Source of the DNA: Bacteroidota bacterium
Lineage (GTDB): Bacteria > Bacteroidota > Kryptoniia > Kryptoniales > JAKASW01
DNA: 7,997 bases
NCBI GenBank assembly: GCA_021796055.1
Contig: JAJYOS010000267.1
Span: 1 to 7,997, forward strand
Direction of reading: 5' to 3'
The notes under the pieces: model-generated
The model's database searches: none
What the model saw: the letters and a program-made list of their open reading frames with translations, nothing else
What the model was told of the DNA's origin: nothing
Translations under genes and position numbers: made by a program
Part shown: positions 1-7,115 of the stretch, piece by piece
Position numbering within the stretch: position 1 is the stretch's first letter
Layout: each line of letters begins with the position of its first letter

Positions 1-742
1 CCCGTTGTTCGCCTCGGTGAACGGCTGTCCTCTCCAATTCCAGCGCTATTGTGCGGATGAGTTTTGCTCTGCGAGGAACGACCGTGTCTGCAAGCGACTC
101 GATAGCCCGAATGAATCCGCCAGCATGCCCGATGACCGTGTCACCGGACACCGACTCGGCAAGCTTCTCAAGGTAGATGGGCCGGCCGCCATTTCTAACA
201 AACAAAACTTCGACACCCCGATGCTGGAAACCCAGCTTGATCTCAAGCTGATATACCTTCTCTCCGTGACAGGAAAATCTGAAATGTCCCGGCTCGATTA
301 TTCCCGCATGGATCGGTCCAACCCCGACTTCGTGGACCTCCTCTCCTGCCATGCTAAAAAATTCATACGGAGTCTCATCGCCGGCAATTCCCGGTATGCT
401 GCTTCGAACCGGTTTCAACCAGGGATGTCCCTCCGGCACAATTCCAAATTCCTCGTGAAATTCTCTTTCAAACAAGTGAGCCGAAGGTGCCTCGGGTGTA
501 ATCGAGCGGTAAACTCTCTCAGCCGTGAAACTCGATGAAGCGACATAGAGCCTTGACGCGTTATCATCCGCAACAACCGCAAATAAGACGACACCGTCAG
601 AACTTTTGTCGCCGAAGAATTGAACCAGCCGCCCGCCTCTTTTTATTTTCTCGATCAGCTGAAGTCTCAACCCTTCAATCGGAAGGCGCGGAATTTCGGC
701 CAATGGAATAGCCTGCAGATTTCTTATTTCGACCCAGCTCAA
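1..742 (-). CDS. hyfG: Group 4 hydrogenase-like large subunit (NuoC-NuoD fusion, HyfG/HycE family), 3' part beyond the window
   Basis: The minus strand reads open for 247 codons to the window edge; E. coli HycE/HyfG are about 570 residues, so the C-terminal half is missing. Residues 1 to about 125 look like the 30-kDa NuoC-type domain. The NuoD/hydrogenase large-subunit domain starts near residue 140, with the family signature VGPIHAGIIEPGHFRF, then LGFQHRGVE and the later helix LIRTIALELERTAVH. The TTG start at 742-740 overlaps the hyfF stop (TTGA) and has GGGAG seven bases upstream; no ATG lies nearby in this frame. At the position of the HycE motif VCGICGFAH the protein reads VSGDTVIGH, so both N-terminal nickel cysteines are replaced (S199, T202). 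In known families this points to an Ehr-type complex that does not make H2. The distal cysteine pair is outside the window. Membership of the large-subunit superfamily is certain; the substrate is unknown. Confidence 0.93.
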   Translation of the reverse strand, partial: MSWVEIRNLQAIPLAEIPRLPIEGLRLQLIEKIKRGGRLVQFFGDKSSDGVVLFAVVADDNASRLYVASSSFTAERVYRSITPEAPSAHLFEREFHEEFGIVPEGHPWLKPVRSSIPGIAGDETPYEFFSMAGEEVHEVGVGPIHAGIIEPGHFRFSCHGEKVYQLEIKLGFQHRGVEVLFVRNGGRPIYLEKLAESVSGDTVIGHAGGFIRAIESLADTVVPRRAKLIRTIALELERTAVHRGEQR

Positions 743-2244
743 TGTATGGCTCCCAGATGCTGTCCGGCCATTACCGCCGTCCCCAAACGGATCAGTTGGG
801 TCTGAGGTGATCCAGCGGAGAAGAAACCCGCAGCTTTGTTTATGAGATCGAAAAGCTGGCTCGGCATGCTCGTTCCGATCATTAGAAGAACGATCAGGAG
901 AACGATTTGCGGAGCATAGGCGGACACGTTCGGCTTGGGCTTCCATTTCCCTTCGAGTTGAGACTCACCAAAAGCCATATTGAAGACTGCCCGGCTCATC
1001 CCGAATGTTACGATAATCAAGAACAAGAAGAATAAGACAGCAAGCCAGCTCTGCCCGGTTAGCCAGAATGCTTTGACGATAAAGAACTTGCTGATGAAAA
1101 TGGGAAAGGGCGGGATCCCAATTATCGAAAGTGCCGAGACGATCCAAATCCATCCTGTTACCGGATCTCGCTTCAGCAAACCACGAACATCTTCAATCTT
1201 TTTGCTTTCGTAATGATAAAGGATATTTCCGGAAGTCAGGAACAGAGCCATTTTGGAAAGCGAATGCGCAAAGGTGTGAAGCATGGCGGCAAAGACACCC
1301 AGTTTGCCAAGTCCGACTCCGATGAATATTATTCCCATGTTTTCAATTGAAGAATAAGCGAGCATCCGCTTGTAATTCTTCACGCGAATCATGAAAACCG
1401 AACTAACCAGAAGAGACAGGAAGCCGGTCGATATCAATATGAAATCCGAGAAACTCTGCTGGTGAGCGCAGATGAAAATTTCCTGAACTCTCAACAATCC
1501 AAGAAAGGCAGAATTAAGGAGCGTACCGGACAGTAAAGCAGAAACCGGAGATGGCGCTTCGGAGTGCGCGTCAGGCAGCCATGCGTGTAAAGGTGCTATG
1601 CCAATCTTTGTTCCGAATCCGACGAATATGAAGGCGAAGGATATTTCTAACCAGAAGGGATTTATTTCCGAAGCGTGCTGGTACAAATTGCTGAAAAAGA
1701 GCGAGCCGATGCTTTCGCTTCCTATTGAAAGCAACACTATCCCGACAAAAGCGAGCGCTATACCGATGGAACAGATATAGACATATTTCCATGTCGCCTC
1801 AAGAGAAGATTTTCTCTTTTCGAAGTAGATGAGAAGCGCGCTTGTCAGCGTCGTACCCTCTACGAAGACCCACATCAGGGCGAGATGCGTCCCCAAAACA
1901 ACGCCGCTCATCGCAGTTACGAAGAAGAGGATCTCTACAACGTAAACGGATTCCTGACTGGCAGTGAGGTGATGTTCCTTGAAATAGAACAGGCTGTAGA
2001 CCGACACTCCGGCAAATACCAAACTCATCACAGCAAAAAAGTAAAGTCCGATGCTGTCGAACCGGAAGTACTGCAGCAGCCAGTCCGGAAGCCAAAACCA
2101 CTCGATTCCAAGCCACTGCACGAATGCGACTACAAGCAGCAGTGAGGCTGAGCCAAGCAACGCGACGCGATTGACAAATCTGTTCTTTGCCGCGAGGCTG
2201 ACCAGACCTAAAATCGGAGGGAGTATGATTACAAGGCTGATCAT
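739..2244 (-). CDS. hyfF: Hydrogenase-4 component F-like antiporter subunit (NuoN/NuoM family)
   Basis: This 501-residue polytopic membrane protein is close to E. coli HyfF (about 526) and belongs to the Mrp/complex I proton-antiporter family. Charged residues of the proposed ion path are visible: E129 in MWVFVEG (TM5 glutamate), K213 in GFGTKIGIAPLHAWLPDAH (TM7), K292 in VKNYKRMLAYSSIENMG (TM8) and K331 in the HSLSKMALF helix. It would form one of two antiporter-like pump modules of the complex; HyfB is the other. Its ATG lies 2 bp after the hyfE stop, and its TGA overlaps the start of the large-subunit gene, so the genes are probably translationally coupled. NuoN- and NuoM-like branches are similar, and the HyfF label rests on size and gene order. 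Confidence 0.95.
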   Translation of the reverse strand: MISLVIILPPILGLVSLAAKNRFVNRVALLGSASLLLVVAFVQWLGIEWFWLPDWLLQYFRFDSIGLYFFAVMSLVFAGVSVYSLFYFKEHHLTASQESVYVVEILFFVTAMSGVVLGTHLALMWVFVEGTTLTSALLIYFEKRKSSLEATWKYVYICSIGIALAFVGIVLLSIGSESIGSLFFSNLYQHASEINPFWLEISFAFIFVGFGTKIGIAPLHAWLPDAHSEAPSPVSALLSGTLLNSAFLGLLRVQEIFICAHQQSFSDFILISTGFLSLLVSSVFMIRVKNYKRMLAYSSIENMGIIFIGVGLGKLGVFAAMLHTFAHSLSKMALFLTSGNILYHYESKKIEDVRGLLKRDPVTGWIWIVSALSIIGIPPFPIFISKFFIVKAFWLTGQSWLAVLFFLFLIIVTFGMSRAVFNMAFGESQLEGKWKPKPNVSAYAPQIVLLIVLLMIGTSMPSQLFDLINKAAGFFSAGSPQTQLIRLGTAVMAGQHLGAIH

Positions 2245-2246
2245 CG

Positions 2247-2882
2247 CTAGTCTTTCAATTCCGTCAGAACATCCACGTGGCTGCCGTCGTAGATCTCGTT
2301 AATCTTGTTGAAGAAGATTGCGAAGAGATAAATGCCCACGAAAAGGTCGAGCAGGACGCCGATGTTCACAAGCATCGGAAGCTCGTTCGCCACCGACAGC
2401 GAAAGAAGGAATATCCCGTTTTCAAGCATCATGTAGCACAGAATATGCGTGATGATCCTTTTCCGGTTGACTATCAGGAAGAGGCTTATGATAATCATCA
2501 TGATAGAGATTCCGAAGTAAAGCGGCTTTATCCCGCTGCCTGTTCCGGCGGACCAGAAAGCGGCAACGAAACCGAAGATGAAAATCCCGCTTGCGATCAA
2601 GAGCGAATAGAACTGAGAAATGTAGGGCTCAATTTCGCGGCCGATCTCATTCTTGCGGATTACAGTCAGCAGGAAGTACGGGATGACGACGGCCTTGATG
2701 ACCAACGTCTCGAATATCAGGAACGCAAGGTTCAGCCAGTTTATCTCTTTGATGCCTAAGACCACCAGAAGGAAGAGGATCAGGCCCTGGAATGCCAGCG
2801 TCTTGACGTAGGCTTCGATTCTGCTGACCGCGGATACATAAAGCATCGTCGTTCCCAGCAGAACAATCAGGATATCAGTCAT
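2247..2882 (-). CDS. hyfE: Hydrogenase-4 component E-like membrane subunit (NuoK-related)
   Basis: This 211-residue protein has about six transmembrane helices and matches the size of E. coli HyfE (about 216). The C-terminal half resembles NuoK, with a membrane glutamate (E154) in MLENGIFLLS. A second buried acidic/basic pair, E58 and K63, lies in LIFETLVIKAV. In complex I such residues carry the proton pathway between the quinone-side and antiporter modules, and the same role in the membrane arm is inferred here. The ATG overlaps the hyfC TGA by four bases (ATGA), which indicates coupled translation. Position between hyfC and hyfF is as in other Hyf-like operons, except that hyfD is absent. 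Confidence 0.93.
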   Translation of the reverse strand: MTDILIVLLGTTMLYVSAVSRIEAYVKTLAFQGLILFLLVVLGIKEINWLNLAFLIFETLVIKAVVIPYFLLTVIRKNEIGREIEPYISQFYSLLIASGIFIFGFVAAFWSAGTGSGIKPLYFGISIMMIIISLFLIVNRKRIITHILCYMMLENGIFLLSLSVANELPMLVNIGVLLDLFVGIYLFAIFFNKINEIYDGSHVDVLTELKD

Positions 2883-3802
2883 CCGATCACCCCGAACAGG
2901 AAGAAGGCAATAACGGCAAAAGCGGTCAGAGAGAGCGTGGTCATGAGAAACAGAAACTGCGGGATGTGTGAAATTCTTGAGCGTGCAATCAATGATTCGA
3001 CGATCCCGACCGACAAAAATACCAAAGCCATAATGAACGCTAACACTGCCAGTGTCGGTAACAACCCCAAATAGGATGGCACGAGAAGATCGGCTATCAA
3101 GATTGAGATTATGGTCATCTTCAACGCGGCGGCATATTGAATGAAAGCCAAATCGGGACCGGAATAGTCCAGGATCATCACCTCGTGGATCATGGTCAGT
3201 TCGAGGTGTGTGTTCGGATCGTCTACCGGGACGCGGCTCCCCTCGGCGAGAAGCATGATGAAAAGAGATGCCACTAACAATATCTTAATGAGCGCCGTGT
3301 AGTGAGTACTGAAGTTCACAGCAGCGAAAATCGAGTCGAAGGAAATCTGGTGTGTTAATAATGCCAGTGAGCCTATGACAACGAAGAAAGCAGGTTCCAC
3401 GATCGTAGAATACGTCACTTCCCTGCTCGCACCCATCCCTTCGAAACTACTGCCGGTGTCCAAAGCCGCCGCCACGGTGAAGAACTTGGCCAGCCCGAGC
3501 GCATAGGCGAACAGAACAAAGTCACCCTGGAAATTTATTACCGAGCCGATCAACGGAATCGGCACGATCAGCAGTGCGAAGAGAACGGCTGAGATGTTCA
3601 CTGAAGGCGCAATCTTGAATACGATCGAAGTCGTTCCGCTGATCACTTCTCCCTTTTTGAGAAGTCTGAAGAAATCGTAGTACGGTTGAAGGAGCGGCGC
3701 TCCCTTCCTTCCCGCCCAGACCGCCTTGACTTTGTTTATCAAACCGATAAAGAAAAAAGGAGACACGGTCATTAGTGCCAACACAATGACTACCGCCATC
3801 AT
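2879..3802 (-). CDS. hyfC: Hydrogenase-4 component C-like membrane anchor (NuoH family)
   Basis: This 307-residue protein (E. coli HyfC about 322) has roughly eight helices. NuoH/HycD signatures are clear: GRKGAPLLQPYYDFFRLLKK at residues 31-50, the loop GMGASREVTYSTIVEPAFF at 122-140, and the acidic segment AEGSRVPVDDP at 186-196 followed by HLELTMIHEVMILDYSGPD. In this family these cytosolic loops contact the small and large catalytic subunits and relay electron-transfer energy to the membrane arm. Four-base ATGA overlaps join it to hyfB upstream and hyfE downstream. The first of two consecutive ATG codons is taken because it forms the overlap. Nothing looks truncated. Confidence 0.96.
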   Translation of the reverse strand: MMAVVIVLALMTVSPFFFIGLINKVKAVWAGRKGAPLLQPYYDFFRLLKKGEVISGTTSIVFKIAPSVNISAVLFALLIVPIPLIGSVINFQGDFVLFAYALGLAKFFTVAAALDTGSSFEGMGASREVTYSTIVEPAFFVVIGSLALLTHQISFDSIFAAVNFSTHYTALIKILLVASLFIMLLAEGSRVPVDDPNTHLELTMIHEVMILDYSGPDLAFIQYAAALKMTIISILIADLLVPSYLGLLPTLAVLAFIMALVFLSVGIVESLIARSRISHIPQFLFLMTTLSLTAFAVIAFFLFGVIG

Positions 3803-5793
3803 CTGACCCCAAAAATCCAGATGAGAAGGAAGACCAGGAAAATGAGGCCGTATATGATGTATTGCTGCATTTTTCCGCTCTGTATCCAGGAAAACATGTT
3901 CAGGAAATTGTCCAGGGATCTGATCACCGGTTTAAGAATGAACCTTTCAGAAAGATCCTGAGTATGACTCTCCAGCGATGCCGTTTCAGGAAACAGAACC
4001 GGCTCCTTTTCTACTTTGATTCTTTGAGGTACCAACTCTGCAACAAGGCGCAAGAAAGGCTGTGCAAATGAGCTGCTCGTGTACTGAAGCCTGCTGCTTC
4101 CCACCTGATAACCGCAGTCCCATGTCTTGAACACAGCAACTTCACGCTTTCGAAGCAGGTAGGTTCTCAACCCAAAGAAGAACCCGAACAAACCGAGAAA
4201 TCCAGCGAGGACAACTGACATTGTCCGAAAGACAGGAATAACCGCCTCGAATTGATCAAGGGAGCCGGCAGGTAAGAACTGCATGACGACATTCCTAAGC
4301 AATTCGATTCCAAGCCACGGGAATAGTCCGATTGCCAGCATGACAATCACAAGGACGCCCATCGGGATGAGGAGAGTCATCTCTTTCTCGTTCGGTATGG
4401 AATGAAACTCCGTCCGCGGTAAACCCAGGAAACAGATGCCGTAGACTTTTGTAAAACACAAGAGCGCCATCGCACCGATGAAAGCTAAACCGGAGAGTCC
4501 GAGCAACGCGGCGACGCTCATTGAAAGCGTGTTCGATGAAAAACTCTTTACGAATCCTAGATACATGGCAAACTCGCTGACAAACCCGTTGAAGAACGGG
4601 AGTCCGGTAATCGCAAGAGATGCAATCAGAAACATCAACGATGTCAGAGGCAAGTACTTTGAAAGTCCGCCGAGCTTGTCGATGTCTCTTGTGTGGGTCT
4701 GCGAGTAAACGACACCGCTTCCGTAGAAGAGGACGCTCTTGAAAGTGAAATGATTCACGACATGCAGAAGTGCGCCGAGAAAGCCGAGCATCGCTATCAT
4801 CGGACTATTATAGACTAATCCAAGCATCCCGACGCCGATGCCCATTCCGATTATCCCGATATTTTCTATGCTGTGATACGCAAGAAGCCTTTTGATATCA
4901 TGTTGCGCGATCGCATTCATCACGCCGTACACACCCGTGATCAAAGATACGAACAGGATCCCATAGACTATTCTGTAATCCGGAATTTTGGCCAACAGCA
5001 GAATTCTCATGATCCCGTAGATTCCGGTCTTAATCATCACGCCGGACATAAGCGCCGAGACCCCAGTCGGCGCGGCAGGATGCGCTCTCGGAAGCCACGT
5101 GTGCATCGGGACAAACCCGGCTTTCGTGCCGAAACCCAGAAAGAACAGGATGAAGAGCAGAATGGATACATCACCCGAGTTACTCAGGAAAGGAGAGAAG
5201 GAATTAAAATCGAGCGAACCCGAGACTGCCGAAATCCAACCGAAGGCCGCAATTAAGAACGCCGCCCCGACCTGCATCGCAACGAAATAGTAGATAGCCG
5301 CCTTGCGGACATCCTCCTTTTTGTTTTCGAAGCCGACAAGAAAGAATGAGGACATCGACATTACTTCCCAGACAATCAGGAAGAGGATAGCGTTCTGCGC
5401 AGTGACGACGAGGAGCATCGAAGCGCTCATCAATCCCAAGAAGAAATAGTATGAAGAAAGCGAAGCCCGGTCGCCCTTGTACATCTTCATGTAGCCGATG
5501 GAATAAACAGACGCGAGGAGCGCGCCGACCGAGATGACCAGAGCGAATATCGAAGCGAGCGGGTCCAAACGCAAGAAAGCCGTCCCAATGGGCCCGGAAA
5601 AGTAGAGCGGCATTTCAAGCTGCCCGCCGTTCAAGAGCGTTCCGACAACGCCCGGTAGAACGAAGAATTGGCCTGCCGCCGCAAAAAGAAAAAATATTTT
5701 TCCCCTCGATTTCTCCCTGGAGAAAATGGCAGCAACGCCGCCCGCGACGAACAGTGCAACACCTATGAGAAAATTATACACCGACAACCACAT
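3799..5793 (-). CDS. hyfB: Hydrogenase-4 component B-like antiporter subunit (NuoL/M/N family)
   Basis: This 664-residue polytopic protein is close to E. coli HyfB (about 672). The proton-antiporter core is intact: E143 in VWEVMSMSSF, K224 in GFGTKAGFVPMHTWLPRAHP, K255 in the next helix, K301 in HDIKRLLAYHSIENIG and K352 in FTFKSVLFYGSG. The C-terminal extension carries TWDCGYQ, a mark of HyfB/HycC rather than NuoL, and ends in a last membrane helix. The ATG at 5793 is chosen because the hydrophobic N-terminus begins there and AGAAGAAG lies just upstream. An in-frame GTG at 5823 would add ten basic residues. The gene overlaps the end of the upstream regulator gene by 20 bp. It is the second pump module beside HyfF. 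Confidence 0.95.
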   Translation of the reverse strand: MWLSVYNFLIGVALFVAGGVAAIFSREKSRGKIFFLFAAAGQFFVLPGVVGTLLNGGQLEMPLYFSGPIGTAFLRLDPLASIFALVISVGALLASVYSIGYMKMYKGDRASLSSYYFFLGLMSASMLLVVTAQNAILFLIVWEVMSMSSFFLVGFENKKEDVRKAAIYYFVAMQVGAAFLIAAFGWISAVSGSLDFNSFSPFLSNSGDVSILLFILFFLGFGTKAGFVPMHTWLPRAHPAAPTGVSALMSGVMIKTGIYGIMRILLLAKIPDYRIVYGILFVSLITGVYGVMNAIAQHDIKRLLAYHSIENIGIIGMGIGVGMLGLVYNSPMIAMLGFLGALLHVVNHFTFKSVLFYGSGVVYSQTHTRDIDKLGGLSKYLPLTSLMFLIASLAITGLPFFNGFVSEFAMYLGFVKSFSSNTLSMSVAALLGLSGLAFIGAMALLCFTKVYGICFLGLPRTEFHSIPNEKEMTLLIPMGVLVIVMLAIGLFPWLGIELLRNVVMQFLPAGSLDQFEAVIPVFRTMSVVLAGFLGLFGFFFGLRTYLLRKREVAVFKTWDCGYQVGSSRLQYTSSSFAQPFLRLVAELVPQRIKVEKEPVLFPETASLESHTQDLSERFILKPVIRSLDNFLNMFSWIQSGKMQQYIIYGLIFLVFLLIWIFGVR

Positions 5794-6460
5794 TCTTCTT
5801 CTGCCATTCTTTCTCCCTGGCACCGACGAATTCCAATATGCCTTCCTTCGTGGAACGCTCGCTCAGTTTTGCCAGAAACAGATCGTTTTGACAGAGATGA
5901 GAAATCTTAGAAAGGACCTCGAGATGCATGCGGGGCGTTGCAGTGAACAGAACAAAAAGAGTATACACCGGCTGACCATCGAGCGCATTGAAGTCCACAG
6001 GCTCGTCCAGATAACAGATCGAAACGCTCGCATTGTTTGGATCCGTGACTATCGGATTGTGAGGATGCGGAATTGCCACGCCCTTGCCGATCGCCGTCGG
6101 CATAAGCTCCTCTCGACTCAGCAAAGTGAGAAGTACATCTTCCTTTGACAACCCGGAAGGAGTCGACACTTTCTCAACGGCGCTCGTGAGTACTTCCTTG
6201 ACATTGCGGCCCTTGATGCCCGGAACAATTCCCCCTCTTTCCAATAAGGTCAGCAAGTTATGGTTATTGAGTCCCAGGTTTATCAGCGACGAGGACAATT
6301 CGACCTTGTTGCTCAAAATCCACTCGTTGATCTCCGCGCGGCTGAATCGGTATTGATGGTTGATGCGATAACATGGGATCTTCTTCTCTTTGATCCAACG
6401 ATATACCGTTTTCTCGTTGACTTGCAACATCCCCACAATGTCTCTGATTTTTAGGTCCAT
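5774..6460 (-). CDS. Helix-turn-helix (MerR/excisionase-type) plus PTS EIIA type 2 domain regulatory protein
   Basis: This 228-residue protein has two domains. Residues 1 to about 52 form an excisionase/MerR-like DNA-binding domain (DIVGMLQVNEKTVYRWIKEK, then YRINHQYRFSRAEINEWI). Residues 70 to about 215 form a fructose/mannitol/Ntr-type EIIA domain. H132 in GKGVAIPHPH matches the phosphorylated histidine of EIIA, and H179 in RMHLEVLSKIS matches the second conserved histidine. No EIIB or EIIC is nearby, so a phosphorelay-controlled regulator is more likely than a sugar transporter. It heads the hyf operon and overlaps hyfB, so control of that operon is a reasonable inference. The ATG at 6460 is preferred to an in-frame TTG at 6511, which would lie inside the promoter; no strong Shine-Dalgarno is seen. 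Confidence 0.88.
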   Translation of the reverse strand: MDLKIRDIVGMLQVNEKTVYRWIKEKKIPCYRINHQYRFSRAEINEWILSNKVELSSSLINLGLNNHNLLTLLERGGIVPGIKGRNVKEVLTSAVEKVSTPSGLSKEDVLLTLLSREELMPTAIGKGVAIPHPHNPIVTDPNNASVSICYLDEPVDFNALDGQPVYTLFVLFTATPRMHLEVLSKISHLCQNDLFLAKLSERSTKEGILEFVGAREKEWQKKNVVVGV

Positions 6461-6482
6461 GTCTTTTGAAGATATTGGTAAT

Positions 6483-6511
6483 ATAATACTGCATTCAAGA
6501 GAGAAGTCCAA
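6483..6511 (-). promoter_or_regulatory. Predicted sigma-70-like promoter of the regulator-hyf operon
   Basis: On the minus strand TTGGAC (6506-6511) is followed after exactly 17 bases by TATTAT (6483-6488), five of six matches to TATAAT. Transcription would start near 6475, leaving a leader of about 15 bases before the ATG at 6460. The -35 match is modest, and some Bacteroidota use different promoter elements, so this is a prediction from spacing and position. Confidence 0.5.
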
Positions 6512-6512
6512 A

Positions 6513-6644
6513 TTAATTGTGATTTATCACAAATTGTCCTTTAACGTCCACTTTGCGATTGACGACCTTGAGAAGAAACGGTTGTTTGCTTTCATCGCTT
6601 TCCCATATTTTTTCCAAATGCTTTTCAGGCAGTCTGTTTGCCAT
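6513..6644 (-). CDS. Possible 43-residue hypothetical protein
   Basis: An ATG-to-TAA ORF of 43 codons lies between the copper chaperone gene and the operon promoter. The product begins MANRLPEKHLEKIWESDESK, contains FLLKVVNRKVDVKGQFVI, and has no membrane helix. The composition (amphipathic start, alternating hydrophobic end) is protein-like. No Shine-Dalgarno is visible, no family is recognised, and its end coincides with the operator-like palindrome, so it may be chance. Apart from this ORF and the promoter elements, nothing else was seen between 6461 and 6673. Confidence 0.3.
   Translation of the reverse strand: MANRLPEKHLEKIWESDESKQPFLLKVVNRKVDVKGQFVINHN
6517..6532. promoter_or_regulatory. 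16-bp perfect inverted repeat, candidate operator
   Basis: TTGTGATTTATCACAA has two 7-base arms (TTGTGAT/ATCACAA) around TT and lies five bases upstream of the predicted -35 box. The half-site TTGTGA resembles those of Crp/Fnr-family regulators and of the redox repressor Rex. The gap between TGTGA and TCACA is 4 bases, not the usual 6 of Crp or Rex sites, so the regulator cannot be named. It also overlaps the last codons of the small ORF at 6513-6644. Confidence 0.5.
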
Positions 6645-6673
6645 TTGACACGGGTTTTGGTCATACGAGAACA

Positions 6674-7009
6674 CTATTTTCTAACCGGTACTGCCACCTT
6701 TACTGTTCCACCATGCTTGAAAAGGAGCCGGAGGGTGACCTTCTTTCCTACTTTCAAATCTTCTTTAACATTCATCAGCATGACATGGTAACCGCCCGGC
6801 TTGAACTCGAAACTCGACTTTGCCGGGACGATGACAAATCTTACTTGCTTCATCCCGACCATTCCATCATTCCTGAACGACTCATGCAGCTGAGCCATCT
6901 CCGCAAAATCGGCTTTGACGCCATATAAGGTATCGGGCTTGTCCGACGTGTTGACGATCTTGAAATAAGCGGCGCTCATCATTCCACGCGCCCGCACGGG
7001 GCGCGACAC
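6674..7009 (-). CDS. PCu(A)C-family periplasmic copper chaperone, 5'-truncated
   Basis: The reading frame carries the complete Cu(I)-binding motif HX10MX21HXM: H42, M53, H75 and M77, numbered from a GTG at 7009, with the family segment KPGGYHVMLM. The C-terminal strands LKVGKKVTLRLLFKHGG...VAVPV are typical. Family members carry an N-terminal signal peptide and a tryptophan-containing first strand and deliver copper in the periplasm, for example to cytochrome oxidase. Here the recognisable fold begins only at about GMMSAAYFKIVN (residue 9 onward). The preceding codons lie in a degenerate CRISPR repeat (6976-7007), and no signal peptide can be read upstream. The fragment would therefore stay cytoplasmic if translated from 7009 or from ATG 6982. 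It is either a gene cut by the array or an assembly join. Confidence 0.75.
   Translation of the reverse strand: MSRPVRARGMMSAAYFKIVNTSDKPDTLYGVKADFAEMAQLHESFRNDGMVGMKQVRFVIVPAKSSFEFKPGGYHVMLMNVKEDLKVGKKVTLRLLFKHGGTVKVAVPVRK
6976..7007 (-). repeat. Degenerate trailer-end I-C repeat overlapping the copper chaperone frame
   Basis: It matches the I-C repeat at 27 of 32 positions. The stem part (CCACGCGCCCGCA, then GGGGCGCGAC) is intact except for one T-to-C change, while four of the seven leftmost bases differ. A normal 35-nt spacer follows on its right. Divergence is concentrated where the chaperone gene begins. Confidence 0.8.
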
Positions 7010-7042
7010 TCGATTTTTTCCCGATATGACTGAGATGGTTAA

Positions 7043-7081
7043 GTTTCAATCCACGCGTCCCGACAAAGTCGGGAGCGCGAC
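7043..7081 (-). repeat. 39-nt I-C-like repeat with enlarged hairpin
   Basis: The outer parts are the I-C repeat exactly (GTTTCAATCCACGCG and GCGCGAC), but the central 10 bases CCCGCATGGG are replaced by 17 bases, TCCCGACAAAGTCGGGA. This gives a 7-bp stem with an AAA loop. Spacers of 35 and 34 nt on either side are normal for I-C, so it sits in register in the array. Confidence 0.85.
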
Positions 7082-7115
7082 ATCTCGTCGTCAACCCGAT
7101 CCTGTTAGACAAGTG

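Noticed and set aside
5..538. 177-codon plus-strand ORF opposite the large-subunit gene
   Set aside because: The minus strand carries clear NuoCD/HycE motifs here, and the plus frame has no recognisable pattern.
2277..2759. 160-codon plus-strand ORF opposite hyfE
   Set aside because: It is the charged mirror image of a hydrophobic membrane protein, a usual shadow of transmembrane genes.
5794..5823. Upstream GTG start for hyfB
   Set aside because: It would add ten mostly basic residues before the first membrane helix. The ATG at 5793 fits family N-termini better.
6461..6511. Upstream TTG start for the HTH-EIIA protein
   Set aside because: The added residues precede a complete DNA-binding domain, and the start would lie in the predicted promoter.
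6517..6532. Classification of the palindrome as a Crp or Rex site
   Set aside because: Both have a 6-base gap between the TGTGA and TCACA halves; here it is 4 bases, so the site is left unnamed.
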